The notes under the pieces: generated by a model | What the model was told of the DNA's origin: nothing | Databases searched by the model: none | Seen by the model: the letters and a program-made list of their open reading frames with translations, nothing else | Shown here: one piece after another, positions 10,560-22,261 of the stretch | Layout: every line of letters starts with the position of its first letter | How positions within the stretch are numbered: the stretch's first letter is position 1 | Source of the DNA: Ctenosaura bakeri | Taxonomy: Eukaryota > Chordata > Lepidosauria > Squamata > Iguanidae | Assembly: GCA_948474755.1 (NCBI GenBank) | Contig: CAOLHI010001659.1 | Location: 372,001-436,000, forward strand | Direction: 5' to 3' | Length of the DNA: 64,000 nt | Made by a program: the position numbers and the translations under genes

Positions 10560-11850
10560 ATCATGTGTCTTCTTTGTGCAGTAAAGAGGTGGGGGGGATC
10601 TGTCTGGGATTGGAGGGGGACATCTTTTGTCAGGTGGCCTTGGGAAGGTGTTAGTACATGATTGCCCTGTGCAAAACTTCCACTGGCAGCCTATGTTCAT
10701 GGATAATGACAAGTCCCATGACTTAGAACTATGGCTACAACTAAAAAAAAATAAGTGCAAGAAAGGAAGCAAGGATACTGAGGAAGGAAATAGAGAGGGA
10801 GGTGTTGAGTTTATGCCTCTGTGAAACAGTGGGGAGCATTAGCTCAAAGAGGAGGCCTGAGAGAGTGGAGGGTAATCTTACAGAATGTTTTACATTTGTG
10901 TATATTGGTACTAATGCAGGGAAGAACCAGCTGGAGATTCAAAAGTAAGTTTGTTTGTTTTATTGGAGGAAATTAACAATTAACAATTGCACTCACACAA
11001 GTTCCAAGCAGTCTCACCACCACATAAGGCTAACTGAAGGAAAAGAGAGTCTAGGTTTGGATAGTGAGAGTTTAGGGCAAAGTGGGTGATATTTACCTGT
11101 CTGGAGAGAAGCAAAGAAGTGATGTGAAGTCTAAGGGAGACACATGGAGCAGCAGAGTGATGGCAAGTATGCCAAAAGTACTATGAGCTGGCTAGTCCAC
11201 AGTTGGGGTTTAAATATTGTTTCTGCCTGGAGAGCAAATGTTTTAAAGGCTCTCTGGCAGACTAAAAATCAGATCCGGAACAGCTAATGGTCTTAGTATT
11301 AGGTGACAAAGGCCTGATGGGAATTGTGATCGCTCCATGATTGATGGGCAGGAAAGCAAATAATGGGAGACTTTGCTGGGGAGTGGGAAGATGGTTGAAG
11401 ATTTTTGCTGGTCCCCGATGCACTCACACAAGATCCAAGCAGTCTCACCATGACCATTATTGCTGGTTCCTGAATATTTCCTAACTCTGACCTGGACATG
11501 CCTTGAAGTCTTGCCTGACCTAGTTCTTGCACAAGTTTGGTCAGTCTTCCTTTCACCATCATGGCCATAACAGTGTATAATTTATATTTATGCCAATTAA
11601 ATATTTTGCTGATTAAACTATATCCTAGAATTAGGACGTATGGCCTGGTAACAATGCAACTAAGTCGATCTCAACTTATGGAGACCCTATGGATAAGAGA
11701 CCTCCAAGTCACTCTATCATCAACTATCCTGCTTAGGTTGTGCAGATTCAGAGATGGGTATTCCTTGATTTAGTATATCCATTTATAATGCATTCTTCCT
11801 CTTTTCTTACTGCCTTCCACATTACCAAGTTTTATTGTCTTTTATAGTGA
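10560..11850. other. Between the two Harbinger genes; short repeats, no gene
   Basis: A 31-base motif (gcactcacacaag..ccaag..) occurs at 10989-11019 and again at 11420-11450 with two differences. The stretch 11480-11665 is related to 26260-26430 (see separate entry). The 62-89 residue frames on both strands show no motif. Confidence 0.4.
11480..11665 (+). repeat. Unnamed interspersed repeat, copy 1
   Basis: It shares an ordered series of blocks with 26260-26430: 'tgacctgg.catgccttga', then 'ctgaccta.ttct', 'gccataa', an AT-rich block with 'caattaaa', and a closing 'ggtaaca'. Homology is clear by order and spacing, but the identity of the family is not. Confidence 0.45.
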
Positions 11851-11879
11851 GTCATGTATTCTCATGATATGGTCAAAAT

Positions 11880-13220
11880 TTAACAACCTTGGTTTAGTCA
11901 TCTTGGCTTCTAGAGCCAATGAGACAGAGGGTATGCTCCATTTGCAAGGATGAGTGGCCTGACTTGCAACCTGTTGATGGTGTTTGTGGGGTTCCCTGGA
12001 ACAAATTGGCCAGCCTCCATAGCGTGCCACAGAGTTGAGTGGCAGAACACATGGACATCATGGGTTGTACTGGTATTCCCCAGTTCAATGTCATTGTCCA
12101 GTGTGATCAGTTGTGCCCAGGAGCAGGATGGATTATGTGTCCTCCCTGTTGATGAACTCCTCCCTGGTTCCTTTAGGAGAGTGTATGAGGATGTGGTTTC
12201 TGAAAAAGACACTGGTATACTGCTGGAATCCCATTTCCTCAAAGTCATCCATGATCTGTGGGTGAGAGGAGAATGAACAATTATTGAACATGGCAGTGCA
12301 ATCAAAAGAGCAATGACACACTTGAAGTACTGAGTGCTATTGGTTCAATGTCACCTGTATTTCGTCTACACATCTCCCATACTGAATGGTGCTATCCACA
12401 TATTCCAACTGTTCTTCCATTCACCATTGCTGTATTGAGCAACACATGTTTTCAATAGTCATCTCTGAGTATTGCTGAAACCATGTTGCACATGACACAT
12501 GTTCAGCCTTGCATATATGTTGGGGAAGGGGGGAAATCACTCTGCGATAGTCACCCAAGCAGACAGTGGATGGAAAAAGGATATGCTGTATGGCGAAAAA
12601 GATTTCTATTGTAATTTCTGCCACTATGGAAATGTCGAGTCCAAAGGTGTTTACAGTCTTTCTGTAGATCAGGGGAGTGATCAGCCACCACATCACAATG
12701 GTGACTTGTTCTTCCAATGATATGAGGTCTTTCATGATGGTGCAGCTTCACTTGGGGGTGGGGACAAAGATGATCTGTGATTTTGAACAGGGTGGCTTGT
12801 ATTATTCTGAAGTGGTATGGCCACATCTCATCACCCCATGTCACCAACATCGCCCTAGTCCACCAGGTCTCACAAAAACGGTCCCTTACCCATCATCTCC
12901 TGAGGTGGGGCAGGCTTCTCAATCAGACTGTGTAAAAGTCATTGGATGAGGTGGCTGCCACGCTGATGTCATACACAGCAGCAACAAGACCTTTGAGTAT
13001 TTGGATCTGGCAGCTGGCAGCTGACTAAATGAAGCCACTTGCCTGGTTCTGCTGCTGTTGCCTTTCTAACATGGCCATAGCAAAGCTCATCATGCTGATA
13101 TCAACCCACAAAGTTACCTTAAATGGTCCAGGTCCATTGCAACACAAATGATGGGGACAGCAGAGGACAGCAGACCTGCAGCAATACATGTGAGACAATG
13201 ACTGGCATGGAAATGGCAAT
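11880..13220 (-). pseudogene. PIF/Harbinger DDE transposase, spliced, decayed
   Basis: Read on minus, the N-terminal part is near 13100 (Q-Q-Q-Q after an M-A-M-L-E-R block). Then come the helical block W-W-L-I-T-P-x-x-Y-R (about 12690-12660) and T-V-C-L-G-D-Y-R-R. After an intron follow D-D-F-E-E-M-G-F, H-S-P-K-G-T-x-E-E-F-I-N-R, and H-D-V-H-V-F (about 12065), whose Asp is the second catalytic residue. Then come G-Q-F-V-P-G-N-P-T-N-T-I and A-Y-P-L. Where the family has the first catalytic Asp (G-A-x-D-G-T-H) this copy reads S-V-F-F-R-N-H, so it is dead. Frameshifts split it over at least three frames. Confidence 0.75.
12256..12540 (-). other. Predicted intron of the Harbinger transposase
   Basis: The minus-strand donor GT is at 12540-12539, directly after codons for L-G-D-Y-R-R, and the acceptor is cctctcacccacag ending at 12256. 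Joining the two sides gives R-R-I-M-D-D-F-E-E-M-G-F, the order expected in the family. The intron is 285 bp. Confidence 0.6.
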
Positions 13221-13329
13221 CACTGCCCTGTTGGATGTTGCCAGTTGTGAGGGGAAGGGAGTTCTGCTGATACCTTTCCTGTGGGACTGGATGTCTGTAT
13301 GACATGAGCACATTACAGTGTGACTATAC

Positions 13330-14012
13330 TAGTACGGCTTCTGGAAAAAAAAAACACTCAATCAGGGACAGTGGGGCAGAGTGAAGGTAAGACGTGAAGG
13401 TAAGAGTGGCCAACAAGGCTGTAATGCAGAAGCAACACCAGTGGCAATACTGCAATACTGCTACTCATCCACTTAAGGAAGAAGACTGTAGAAAAGAGGA
13501 TTTTTAACCTGATGCCATTGTGCAAACATCGTATCTCAGCCATGGCAGCACGGCTGATAAACAAATAAACCAACTAGCTCACAGCTCATTACTTTTATTC
13601 AGTAAATACAAGGTCACAAATAGAGTCCAACAGAATTCCAAGGCAATGGGAATGAGTCTAAAGTCAATCAGGGTAATCCAAGTCAGGTATGGAGTTCAAC
13701 AGTATATCTAGAAGCCAAGATGGTCAGATAAGCTCTGATAACTCCTGGAGGGGAAGGACAGCTTCTCCTTATAGGTCAGCAGCTTAATGCAGCTGCTGCC
13801 TGAGTAATTGCTGTTGGCTATAAATCCTCTGAGATCAGCACAGGTTCTCTCTTTGCTGTCTGCACTCAGCAAGGGTGGGTACAGGTAAAATATTTTCTGT
13901 TTCTGAAGGGGAAGGACTCTCTGCTGGAGCTGCACTCTGTTCTGTATGTGATAGTGTAACATCCTCCTGTATGGCAGGTCCTGGCATGCCCCCTGTTTCA
14001 CACACTGAGTCA
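13330..14012 (-). other. Unassigned; weak LTR-like features on minus
   Basis: On minus there are a TATA-like ttatag near 13822 and, about 220 bases on, AATAAA (13594-13599) inside a stretch without coding content. These could be promoter and polyadenylation signals of an old LTR. No TG...CA ends or target duplication were found, so it stays a candidate. Confidence 0.25.
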
Positions 14013-14102
14013 GGCCATTTCCGCACTATCCTGTTATAGCGCGATGATTCCACTTTCAACATCCTCTGGAATCCTGGAGTTTTCAGTTTTGGGAGGGGCT
14101 GG
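14013..14102 (+). mobile_element. One arm of a foldback MITE (partner arm missing)
   Basis: It is nearly identical to the left arm of the complete palindromic MITE at 59012-59191: both start ggccatttccgcacta and share the cctctggaatcctgg block. Only one arm is present. It stops at the start of recognisable LINE sequence, so either the LINE was truncated into the MITE or a deletion removed the second arm. Confidence 0.7.
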
Positions 14103-14109
14103 CTCTAAT

Positions 14110-14804
14110 TTACCAGTACTCCTTGGATTCCGCTCATTTTCTGTCCCGGCCGTTAAAACAAATGCTAGAGGCCATGGTAGCGGCAGACTCACTATATTTG
14201 TATCAGTTGACTTGCAAGTGGATATTCAACCATTGGTCACTCTCTACCCACAATGTATACAGGCTCTCCTTATCAAGAGTAAACATTTTGGTTCTCTTAT
14301 TTGTATAAATGTGTACATTCCACCCAGCCTATCTAAATGCTCAGGTCCGAATAGCATCTGGAATCATCTACCAGAAACCCTCAGCTTTCTAGAACATCAA
14401 TATCCCTACACAAAAACTCTGCTGTGCGGAGACTTTAATGCGAGAACTGGGGTGGGGCCAAAACATCTGGAAGGTACTAACTCTGGCCAGGTCTCGCAAG
14501 ATATATCGGTTGCCAGGGTAACCCAAGATACCAGAACAAACAAGTCAGGTCTGAGGTTTTTAGAGATCCTTTCCCTGGACCATCTGCAATGCCTTAATAG
14601 ATCTCATTATGACATAACGTTAGGTGCCTATACCTATGTCACCAATAGAGGAGCTAGTACAGTTGATTATATTGCGGTTCTGCTAACCTGCTTACTATTA
14701 TTCATAGTCTGGAAGTTACCAGTAGGGCTGAAAGTGACCATTTTCCTTTGTTATTGTTATTTAATTTTGAAATGTGTATCCCCACATACTGCCCTCAAAA
14801 TCTA
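14110..14804 (+). pseudogene. APE-like endonuclease domain of the split LINE
   Basis: Such domains nick target DNA to prime reverse transcription. Recognisable are F-G-S-L-I-C-I-N-V-Y-I-P-P, then L-L-C-G-D-F-N-A-R-T-G (the G-D-F-N block with catalytic Asp and Asn, near 14425-14460), and S-T-V-D-Y-I-A-V near 14660-14682, which is the S-x-x-D-Y block. The N-terminal catalytic residues are not visible, and the first ~20 codons of the open frame derive from the MITE arm. A frameshift follows at about 14690. Confidence 0.75.
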
Positions 14805-15199
14805 AATGGAATTTGAGTGGGAGAGCAGAGAATACAATGGTCAATTAATCTGAGTGCTTCTATAGTTCAGCTATTTGAAAGCAACACTTTCAAAGCCCCC
14901 TGCGAAAACATCTTAGTTGCTAAGTCAGACATCTTACACGTTTATCAAACCATCATTAAAAATTTGAGACCCAAATTGGTTTGCAACAAGCATTTTAGTC
15001 CTAATAGGGTAAACAACCAACAGATGGTTTGATTTAGAATGTAGAGCTGCCCGGAAAGCATTAATGGATTTCTCCCGACAGGTACTTAAAGATAAGAATA
15101 CTAGTACCCTCAACACCTTAGCGGTCATAAGGTCATCCTATAAGGCACTCCTAAAACAAACAAACAAAAGATACTTGTAACAGAACACAATGGAGTCAT

Positions 15200-16589
15200 T
15201 TGGCCCTAGCTGTGAAGACCAAGAACGAGAAGCAGTTTTGGGACGTTGTTGCTATTGGTATGCATGTGATTAGACCAGTTATTATTGGACAAATTCCATC
15301 GCAAGAATGGCATACTCATTTCAGTGGGCTTTATGGAGCTACATCCATAGAGAACCACCCTTCACTCATCTTGAAGACTGTCTGCTTGCCTTTTTGGCCA
15401 CTTGTATCCATGTCAGAGGTAAAGAAGTTGATTGCAGCTCTCACCTTGAGTAAGGCACCAGGGGGAAATATGATGCTCCCTGAAATCTTTAAATGTTTCC
15501 CCGAGTGGTGGGCCCCTATACTAGCAAAAGTGTTTACCCAGATTAACAATACAGGCACAATTCCAACAGGCTGGAAACAGCGTATAGTTGTTCCCATCTA
15601 TAAGAAGGGAGATAAGCAAGATCCCAATAACTACCAGCCTATCAGCCTCTTGGATATCGACTCCAAGTTATACAGTAAATATCTGTTAAATAAACTAGAA
15701 GATTGGGAAACTACCAATCATGTCATTCACCCTGAACAGGCGGGCTTTAGGAAAGGTCAAGGCACTATTGATCACTGCCCGACCCTCTACTTTTTAGCAC
15801 AGCAAAGTGTTTTGGGCCCTACCAAACATTTATTTGTCGCCTTTGTCGATATAGCAGCTGCCTTTGACTCTATTGATAGAAACCTGTTGTGGCATAAATT
15901 GGCTAACACTAATATAGATTCTCGCCTGTTGTTCCTAATCAAGGAACTTTATTCTAATACAACTGCTGCAATAAGAGTAGGTATCTCCGGTTCATTAACA
16001 GCTCCTATTCACACAAATAAAGGAGTCAAACAAGGTTGTCTGCTGGCACCTTTACTCTTCAATCTATGCCTTAATGGCATAATTCCAGCTTTGTCAGGCT
16101 CAGAATTTTTTCCACCCTCTGTTGGTTCAAAAAAGATTTCTATCTTTTTATACGCCAATGACATGGTTCTAATATCACTCACCCATGTAGGTTTAAAAAG
16201 GCTGCTTTCGAAGCTTAGTGATTTCTGTTCTAATGAAAAGCTGAATACTAATTACTCTAAAACAAAGTTGATGGTGTTTGGGAAAAGACATTTTCCTTTC
16301 CAATGGTCTATTAATGGCCATCAGATTGAACAATGCCGAGAATTCAAATATCTTGGTGTTCATTTCACAGAAAATCTCTCATGGAAGCCCCATATAGAAG
16401 CCACCAAAGCAGTAGCCTTGAGATCTATCGGGGCAATTCGCAGATTCTATAGTACTGCTGGGAGTCACCTGGTTGTTCCAGCGCTAAAAATATTCCAAAG
16501 CAAAGTTATTGCTCAGATTCTCTATGGTGCTGCTGCATGGGGATGGGACGATTCTCACATATCTAAACTGGAATCCCTCCAGAATACTT
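15200..16589 (+). pseudogene. Reverse transcriptase domain of the split LINE
   Basis: An open frame of about 460 codons. In order: L-S-K-A-P-G-G (about 15450), Y-K-K-G-D-K-Q-D-P-N-N-Y-Q-P-I-S-L-L (15600-15655), Q-A-G-F-R-K-G-Q (15736-15760), F-V-D-I-A-A-A-F-D-S-I-D (about 15842-15880), K-Q-G-C-L-L-A-P-L-L-F-N (16027-16065) and Y-A-N-D at about 16151-16162. The second catalytic position has changed from the expected Y-A-D-D, so polymerase activity should be lost. The frame then runs into the inserted L1 at 16590. The frame is long and clean otherwise, so the copy is not ancient. Confidence 0.85.
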
Positions 16590-16872
16590 TTTTTTTCATA
16601 TTATTTTTATTGTGTACAAAATACAAATAAACTATACATTAGTTCTCAGTGTTATCTCAATTACAAACTTATCATAGTTCTTACAAAATCAAATAATCTT
16701 ACAAAAACTTACCCTTCTTCCCTTATTCTCATTCCCCGTATTTGTGGACCAGTATCACTTATATGTAGTTTACCAGCTCTTCTTTAATGTTACCTGAGCA
16801 AAACCACTACCTCCTTGATGTCTATATATCGCTTCTTTACATTTTCCTTCCGAGTCTTATAGATTTTAAAAG

Positions 16873-19800
16873 TCAGCTTTCACTCTTATTTCCCCAATGG
16901 TTTTCCCATAGGGGTTTCACTAGACTCCATTCCTCAGCTATCTGTTTACTTGGTCTATCTCTTATTCTCGAAGTTAATTCGTCCATTTCCCATAAATCAA
17001 ACAATTTCCACAACCAATCTTCTACTCTAGGTGTTTTCTTTGATTTCCAAAGTCGAGCATAGACCAGTCTAGCTGCAATCACCATATACATTAACATTTT
17101 TTTTTCCGATTTCTTCTTAAAATACTTGTCATCTACTATATTTAACATATATATCTCTGGATTCATGGGAAATTTTATATGGAATGCCTTTTCTATACAT
17201 TCGTGAATATTCTTCCAAAATTCTTTTGCCTTTATACATGACCACCAAAGATGGTAAAAGAATCCTTTTCCTGGACATTTCCAACATCTATCATTTCCAT
17301 TTTTACTCACTTTCGCTATTTTGACTGGGGTAAAATACCAACGGAAAAACATTTTATAGTAATTCTCCTTCAAATTTGTAGCAAAACAAAATTTCTTTAC
17401 CTCTCTCCATGAATTTTCCCAACTCTGTAGGGGGATTACATGTCCCAAATTTCTTGCCCATTTCGTCATGTTTTCTTTCACTACCTCCTCACTCCTCATT
17501 ACCTCCTCTTCCATCTGCCAACCCATTAACATTTTATATATTTTTCCCAACAAATGATCTACTCCCGGTTTTAATAATTTATCAAATTACTCTTACTTCA
17601 ATTCCTTTTAATTTCTTATCTATTTTGTACCTTTTCTCTAATTGTCTTTGCAATAGCCAATAAGAGGTAATTCCCAAATCCACTAATTCTTCTTTATTTC
17701 TCCAAATCACCTCCTCACCTTGTACTTTTAATAAATCTTTGTATTTTATCCATTTGTCTAACTGGGGTTTTTCTCTTCTATAGAAGGCTTCATGCACAGA
17801 CACCCATTGTGGAATTTTATCATACAGTCTATCCCTATATTGCAACCAGGTCTTCAACAATTGTTTTCTTATAAAATGGTTATTGAACTCTCTATTAACC
17901 TTTACTTTGTCATACCATAAATAGGCGTGCCATCCAAAGAAGAGATCTGCCCCTTCAATTTTTAACAATCTAATGTTTTCTAATTTTATCCAATCTATTA
18001 CCCAGCAAAGACAACTAGCCTGAAAGTATATTTTTAAATCTGGTAACCCTAACCCCCCTCTTTCTGGACCATCTTTTAGTATTTTCCATTTTATTCTAGG
18101 TTTTTTGGCGTTCCAAATAAAATTTGATAAGTCCCTATCCCATTGTTTAAAAGGTGATTCATTAATAATTATCGGTAAATTTTGAAATAAAAAATTCATT
18201 TTTGGCAAAATATTCATTTTAACCGTTGTTATCCTCCCCATTAATGACAATTTCAACTTGGACCATCTAGTTAAATCTTGTTTTACCTCTCCCCATACTC
18301 TCTTGTAGTTATTATCAAAGAGGTCCGTATTATTACATGAAATGCTAATCCCTAAATATCTCGCCTTCTTTGTTACTTTAAATTTTGATATTTTTCCAGT
18401 CTCTTCCTCTTCTACTTTCGGTATATTTTTCGTTAATATCATTGTCTTATCATAATTAATCTTAAAACCTGAAACTGTTCCATCTCTTCCTCTTCTACTT
18501 TCGGTATATTTTTCGTTAATATCATTGTCTTATCATAATTAATCTTAAAACCTGAAACTGTTCCAAAATCTTTCAATCTTTCAATCACTCTTTTAATACT
18601 TTCCTTAGGATTATCCAACATAATTACTAAATCGTCCGCAAACGCCCTTATTTTATATGTCTGGTTTCCAATATTAATTCCTTTAATTTCCTTATCTTGT
18701 CTTATCATCATAAGTAAAATTTCTATACACAATATAAAAATCAAAGGGGACAGTGGGCAACCTTGTGTCGTTCCTTTCCTAATTTCAAATGTATCTGTTT
18801 TTCCCCATTAATTATAATTCTCCCTACTTGATTACTGTATATCATTTTTATCCAATTTAAAAAATTTTCACCTATTTTCATCTTTTCTAACACTTCCTCT
18901 ATAAACCTCCACTTTACATTGTCAAATGCTTTTTCAGCATCAACAAAGATTAGTCCCATTTTCCTTTCATTATGTTTGTGATAGAATTCAATTGTATTCA
19001 AAATTACTCTAACATTTTCTTTTATCGACCTTCCCGGTAAGAAGCCGTTTTGATCCTCATGTATTCAGTTTCTTAAAATTTTTTTCAATCTCTCAGTCAA
19101 AATCGATGCAAATAATTTATAATCCAGATGCAACAGAGATATCGGTCTGTAATTTTTCATTTCTTGCTGATCTTTACCTTCTTTCAAAATCACTGAAATA
19201 GTTGCTTCTCCCCATGAATCCGGTTTGTAATTCCTATCTAATTCATTAAATAACTGTTGCATAGCGTCTATTAATTCTTACTGAAATTCTTTATAGTAAC
19301 TGGCCGTAAAACCGTCTGGGCCTGGAGCTTTTCCAACCTTCAATCTTTTTATTGCCATTATTATCTCTACTTTTGTAATTGGTTTATTTAATTCCAATCT
19401 TTGTTCCTCTTGAATTTCCTCCAAATTAACTCCTTCTAAATATTTTTTTATTCTTCGCACATATTCCTCTGAATCTTCCACATCCTTAAACAACTGCTTA
19501 TAATATTCTTTAAACATATCCTTAATCTTTCTCTGTTCTCTATATACCTTATTTCCTTTCTTAATTTCCATAATCAATCTCTTTTCCTTTTCTTTTTTCA
19601 ATCTATAAGCCAACCATTTACCTACCTTATTAGCATGTTCAAAAAACTTTTGTCTAGTAGATTTCAATTTCTTTTCTATCTCTAATCTTTCTTCCATATC
19701 TATTTGTTTTTGTAAAAATTTTAACTCCCTAAGTTTCTTTTCATTATTCGGGTCTTCTTTCATTTCTTTCTCTTTTTTGCGTAATTCTAATAACAACTTA

Positions 19801-20721
19801 TCCATCTTCTGTTTTCTTACTTTTTTTTTAATATGCTTCTTGTTCTAAACAAATCCCTCTAATTGCCGCTTTACCTGTGTCCCAGACGGTTTTACTTGCA
19901 GTTCCTTTTCCCAGGTTCTCCCCCCAAAAAACTTTATCTCTTGCTTTATCCTCTCCATTATTTTCTCATCTCTTAAAAGATCATCTTTTAATACCCATGT
20001 ATATTCTTTTTTCCTCTCTTGTAACATCAATATTATGGGGCTGTGATCTGACAACACTCTAGGGAGAATCTCCATCTTTTTAATCTGTTTACACAACGTC
20101 TTTGAGATCAACATCATATCAATTCGTGACCATGTTTTATGAACTTCGGAGTAATATGTATAATCTTTAGTATTTCCATTTGAATACCTCCAAGCATCTA
20201 TTAACGAAATTGAATTCATTAATTCCTCACATGATTTTGGCAATTTTCCTTTTGGGGTTTTCCCTCTTTTTTTCAGTGTTCTATCCAATTCAGGGTTAAT
20301 AACTCCATTCCAATCTCCCAAAATAAGTACCTCCTGGTAATCATAATCTAGCAGTCTCTCGGTTAAATTTTCAAAAAATGTTGCTTTATTTTCCTGCGGG
20401 CCGTAAATTCCTACCACCAACATCTTTCTTCCAATTAATTCAATCTCTATCCCTATCAATGAATCTCTATTGTCACTAAATATTTCTTTTGCTATATATT
20501 TTTTATTTACATATATTGTCACCCCCTTTTTTTTTCTTTTGGATTGTTGCCGAAAAATCTTGACCTAATCTAGAATTCTTTATATATTTTACATCTTTTC
20601 CCCTAATATGTGTTTCCTGTATACATATTATATCTGCTTTTAATCTTTCTAAATGTTGAAATATTCTCTTCCTCTTTATCGCTGAATTCATTCCCCTCAT
20701 GTTCAAAGATAGTACCCTCAT
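16873..20721 (-). pseudogene. L1 ORF2 (endonuclease-RT), multiply frameshifted
   Basis: The start is the ATG at 20721 (M-R-V-L-S-L-N-M-R-G-M-N). Endonuclease motifs retained are I-Q-E-T-H, G-D-W-N-G-V, S-R-I-D and S-D-H-S-P (about 20050). The linker includes A-P-G-P-D-G-F near 19325, followed by Y-R-P-I-S-L-L, V-D-A-E-K-A-F-D and the catalytic F-A-D-D (about 18642-18631). The C-terminal knuckle C-W-K-C ... H ... C is at about 17290-17235. At least seven frame changes or stops divide it (near 20510, 19820, 19270, 19040, 18742, 18440 and 17570). The catalytic residues are intact but the frame is not. Confidence 0.9.
18401..18566. repeat. 83-bp exact tandem duplication in L1 ORF2
   Basis: Copy one is 18401-18483 and copy two 18484-18566, starting ctcttcctcttctac. 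The period of 83 is not a multiple of three, so the duplication itself shifts the ORF2 frame. It produces two overlapping open frames that end and begin at 18439-18442. Confidence 0.9.
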
Positions 20722-20888
20722 TCTCTCTCTCTCTTTTTTCTTTTTTTCTCCCTTCTCCTCCTTCTCTTAGACTCCTATTTATTCTCACTCTTTTTCCTGA
20801 TCCTCTTCTTCTCTCTTAGCTTCTTCCTCCTCTTCCTCTTCCTCTTCTTCCTCTTCCTCTTCTTCTCTCTCTACTTCACTCTCCTTCT

Positions 20889-21831
20889 CTAAATCCGTTC
20901 TTTGCTCCAATTCACTTCCCCTTCTTTATTTCTTTCCTCATCTCCTCCAACTGCTTCTTTTCTCTGTTCTTCTTCACTCTCTTGTACTTCTGTTCTTCTT
21001 TTTCTAAGATCTTCTTTGTGTCTTCTCAAAAAGTCTTGAGCTTTTGAAACTGTATCTAATACAAATTTTTTCTCTTTATATAAGAAAGTAATCCCTTCCA
21101 ATTTGCCCCATCGATAACTCACTCCGCTTCTTCTGAGTACTTGCATAAGGAAGAAATAGTCCTTCCGTTTTTTCAATATTTGTACTGGAATATCTTTGAA
21201 GACTTGTAATTCTTCCTGTTCTACTATAAACTTACTTACATAACTCTGTCTAATCACCAATTCTTTGATTCTTTCTCTCAAAAAGTAAATTACTATGTCC
21301 CATGGAAGTTTTCTGTTCCTTGCTATAAACGAATTAATCCGGAACATTTTGTCAATCTCTAAATCAAGTTGTTCCGTATTCCATCCGATGAAATCTGCCA
21401 AATATGGAGTCACTCTCGTATAAAGATCTTCTCCCTGGATCTTTCTCAATCCTCTAATTTTCACACATTTTTCTCAAAACTTGACTTCAATATTTTTATT
21501 TTGTTGTTCAATCTTGTCTATTTGTTTCCCTATCAATGGGGCATCTTTCTCCAATTTTGCCGTTCTGTCCTGTAATTCATCCAGTTTCTTGTGGATATTT
21601 TTCACTTCCATCGTCACATTTTCTAAAGTCTGTCCTACATTTCCCATTTCCTTCTTCATTTCCTTCATATCACTTGCCATACTTTTCATATCATTTTTGA
21701 GTTCTTGTCTGTTTTCTAATTTCTTCTGAGATCGATAAAGAAAATTCCATCGCTTTCGGCTGTTCCTCTAGAGAAAGTTTCATCTGTAGTTGTTGTTTGA
21801 CAGATGTCACTTTTCTTGTTCCTGAGGCCAT
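20889..21831 (-). pseudogene. L1 ORF1 (RNA-binding chaperone) remnant
   Basis: The start is taken as the ATG at 21831 (M-A-S-G-T-R-K-V-T), just after the 5' UTR. A heptad-rich coiled coil follows (21690-21475, many Lys/Glu/Met), which trimerises the protein in intact L1s. The conserved RRM/C-terminal block runs from about 21464 (L-R-K-I-Q-G-E-D-L-Y) through W-D-I-V-I-Y-F and I-L-K-K-R-K-D-Y. The end is a low-complexity acidic tail, seen as CTTCCTCTT-type repeats on plus at 20820-20885. Frameshifts near 21735 and 21470 break it. Family ORF1 proteins bind L1 RNA in the cytoplasm. Confidence 0.85.
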
Positions 21832-22261
21832 ATTTTTTAGTATTTTATCTTTTTCTTCACCCACTAAACTCTATTCTCCAAACAATTTATCAAATTCTCA
21901 AATATGTTCACAGTTCTTTCAACACTTAATATCTTAAATCAACCCGTATCTATATTTAAATTCTAATTCCCAATGAAATTTAACTCAATTACTTATATAA
22001 TCACGTTTTCAGTTCCATATAAAATTTCCCTTTTAAGGTACTATCTTATACAAACAATCCTTACCAAGTATATAATTAAGTAATATTATACATCTCAAAA
22101 TAAATATGAGTATCCTTTTAACTTTTACCACTTGTAATTAACTTATAAATATTAACAGTCTATAGTCTTCCCCAACTTCAACCTTAAAATTTACTTATTA
22201 CAATTATCTACCCACTTATCATCCAATTATCCTCATCCTCTAGTCAATTACACTCTTTTTA

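Larger units (their letters stand above)
7300..13320. mobile_element. Decayed PIF/Harbinger DNA transposon (two genes)
   Basis: A Myb/SANT-like gene on plus (7457-7795 and probably on to 10513) and a Harbinger DDE transposase on minus (about 13220-11880) face each other, which is the gene content of an autonomous PIF/Harbinger element. I could not find a convincing pair of terminal inverted repeats. A possible left end is ggccctttctgcagca at 6798, which resembles the terminus of the MITE at 58493, but no partner is visible near 13.3 kb. The limits given are those of the coding remnants only. A minus-strand L1 interrupts the element at 8641-10378. Confidence 0.65.
16590..22255 (-). mobile_element. 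Near full-length L1 nested in another LINE
   Basis: On minus it runs from a 5' UTR (22255 to about 21840) through ORF1, ORF2 and a 3' UTR to an A-tail (complement T-run 16590-16598). At 5.67 kb it is the only L1 here with both ORFs. The target sequence is T-rich, so the duplication (ctttttt-like on both sides) cannot be delimited. ORF1 and ORF2 are both broken, and an 83-bp tandem duplication lies in the RT region. Confidence 0.9.

Noticed and set aside
18439..18744. A separate small ORF from the 83-bp duplication
   Set aside because: It is L1 RT sequence read into the duplicated copy, with no independent start.
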